From the NCBI GenBank assembly GCA_009602725.1, contig WELB01000142.1:122697-135452 (forward strand): 12,756 bases of DNA, given 5' to 3'. The notes beneath the pieces are model-generated. The model did not search any database and was not told where the DNA came from. It saw only the letters and a program-made list of their open reading frames with translations. The first letter of the stretch is position 1; every line of letters begins with the position of its first letter. This document shows positions 12,352 through 12,756 of the stretch, piece after piece. This stretch comes from Spirogloea muscicola (Eukaryota > Streptophyta > Zygnematophyceae > Spirogloeales > Spirogloeaceae). The position numbers were made by a program, and so were the translations under genes.

Positions 12352-12412
12352 TGGCGGCGGCGATGGCGGCGGCGGCGATGGCGGCGGCGGCGGCGGCGGC
12401 GGGAAGCGAGGC
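12352..12412 (-). repeat. GCC/ATC trinucleotide repeat just upstream of the carrier start
   Basis: On the transcript strand GCC codons are interrupted by two ATC, ending in GCCGCCACG before ATG 12349. If translation starts at the in-frame ATG 12490, the repeat encodes an Ala/Ile run (AAAAAAAIAAAAIAAAT). If it starts at 12349, the repeat is 5' UTR. Confidence 0.85.
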
Positions 12413-12756
12413 GGAGGAGGTTTGAGGAGGGCAGTCTGCGGCGGTACGTTCGAGGGAGGTGGGCGAGCGGATCGAAAGCGGGCTTCCCATTGGCCGGCGG
12501 GGCGCGGGCTGGGGGCCCGCCAAGGGGGCGGCCCCAGGGGGCCGGGCCGCCTCCAGCCACACGTCCCGCCCGGGCGGCCTCAGCCGCGCGATGCGCCATC
12601 GGACGGCTGTGCGCGCCCGCCCCCGCGGCGGCCCTAATCGGCCCCCCGCCCCCCAGACACCACGCCCGTGGGTTGCTTTCCGGCGCGTGCGGCCGCGCCA
12701 CGTGGCGGGGTTTCCAGGGACCCCCCCCGCCGGGGAGCCGCCACCGTGGCGGGCCC
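12413..12756. promoter_or_regulatory. GC-rich upstream region of the carrier gene
   Basis: No gene was recognised here; the very high GC content keeps several frames open by chance. Being 5' to a minus-strand gene, it should hold the promoter. The clearest regulatory-like element is the perfect palindrome GCCACGTGGC at 12697-12706, a G-box core (CACGTG) of the kind bound by plant bZIP and bHLH factors. A related GCCACCGTGGC lies at 12740-12750. No TATA element was seen. Confidence 0.4.

Noticed and set aside
11972-12637. A 221-residue plus-strand open frame with glycine runs
   Set aside because: It is antisense to carrier exons 1-2 and the GCC repeat; the low-complexity glycine is just the repeat read in reverse.

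Overview
This window looks like nuclear DNA of a green alga, probably a trebouxiophyte chlorophyte; the genus cannot be fixed by eye. The reasons are many short GT-AG introns, high GC with GCC/GGC-rich exons, telomere-like CCCTAAA/TTTAGGG motifs, TGTAA polyadenylation-type signals, and three proteins whose closest remembered relatives are plant or chlorophyte. No prokaryotic operon, tRNA, rRNA, CRISPR or transposase was seen. All exon models were built by eye from reading frame, intron phase and remembered family motifs. No alignment or transcript data were available.

Layout. (1) 1-122 is an uninterrupted T homopolymer that abuts a GGC repeat, possibly an assembly edge. (2) 122-3774 (+) is the 3' part, 10 exons, of a leucine-rich-repeat protein gene of the plant At5g61240 type. 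It runs from the end of the LRR N-terminal cap (PWDGVVC) to the stop codon. Its introns are all phase 2 and fall at the same point of the repeat unit. (3) 3775-4209 is a convergent intergenic gap. (4) 4210-8143 (-) is a complete 13-exon gene for a 520-residue GT4-type glycosyltransferase. Its motifs also recall a bacterial family, and its N-terminus looks like an organelle-targeting sequence. (5) 8144-9209 is the glycosyltransferase 5' flank and carrier 3' flank, with two unexplained splice-donor-like sites. (6) 9210-12349 (-) is a complete mitochondrial carrier gene of the SLC25A39/SLC25A40/MTM1 group. It has 11 exons, and its last exon exists as two diverged tandem copies, each with its own acceptor and stop. 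(7) 12350-12756 is the GC-rich carrier 5' flank, with an in-frame GCC/ATC repeat and a G-box palindrome.

The three genes look functionally unrelated: a probably secreted or surface LRR protein, a sugar transferase, and an inner-mitochondrial-membrane carrier linked in other organisms to manganese/iron-sulfur and glutathione homeostasis. The most interesting observation is the duplicated terminal coding exon of the carrier. It predicts two isoforms that differ in the last transmembrane helix and C-terminus, and a 130-nt pyrimidine tract (on the transcript) lies just before the proximal copy. Also notable are the apparent loss of half of the carrier's loop cysteine quartet, telomere-like motifs inside introns, and the one-exon-per-repeat structure of the LRR gene.
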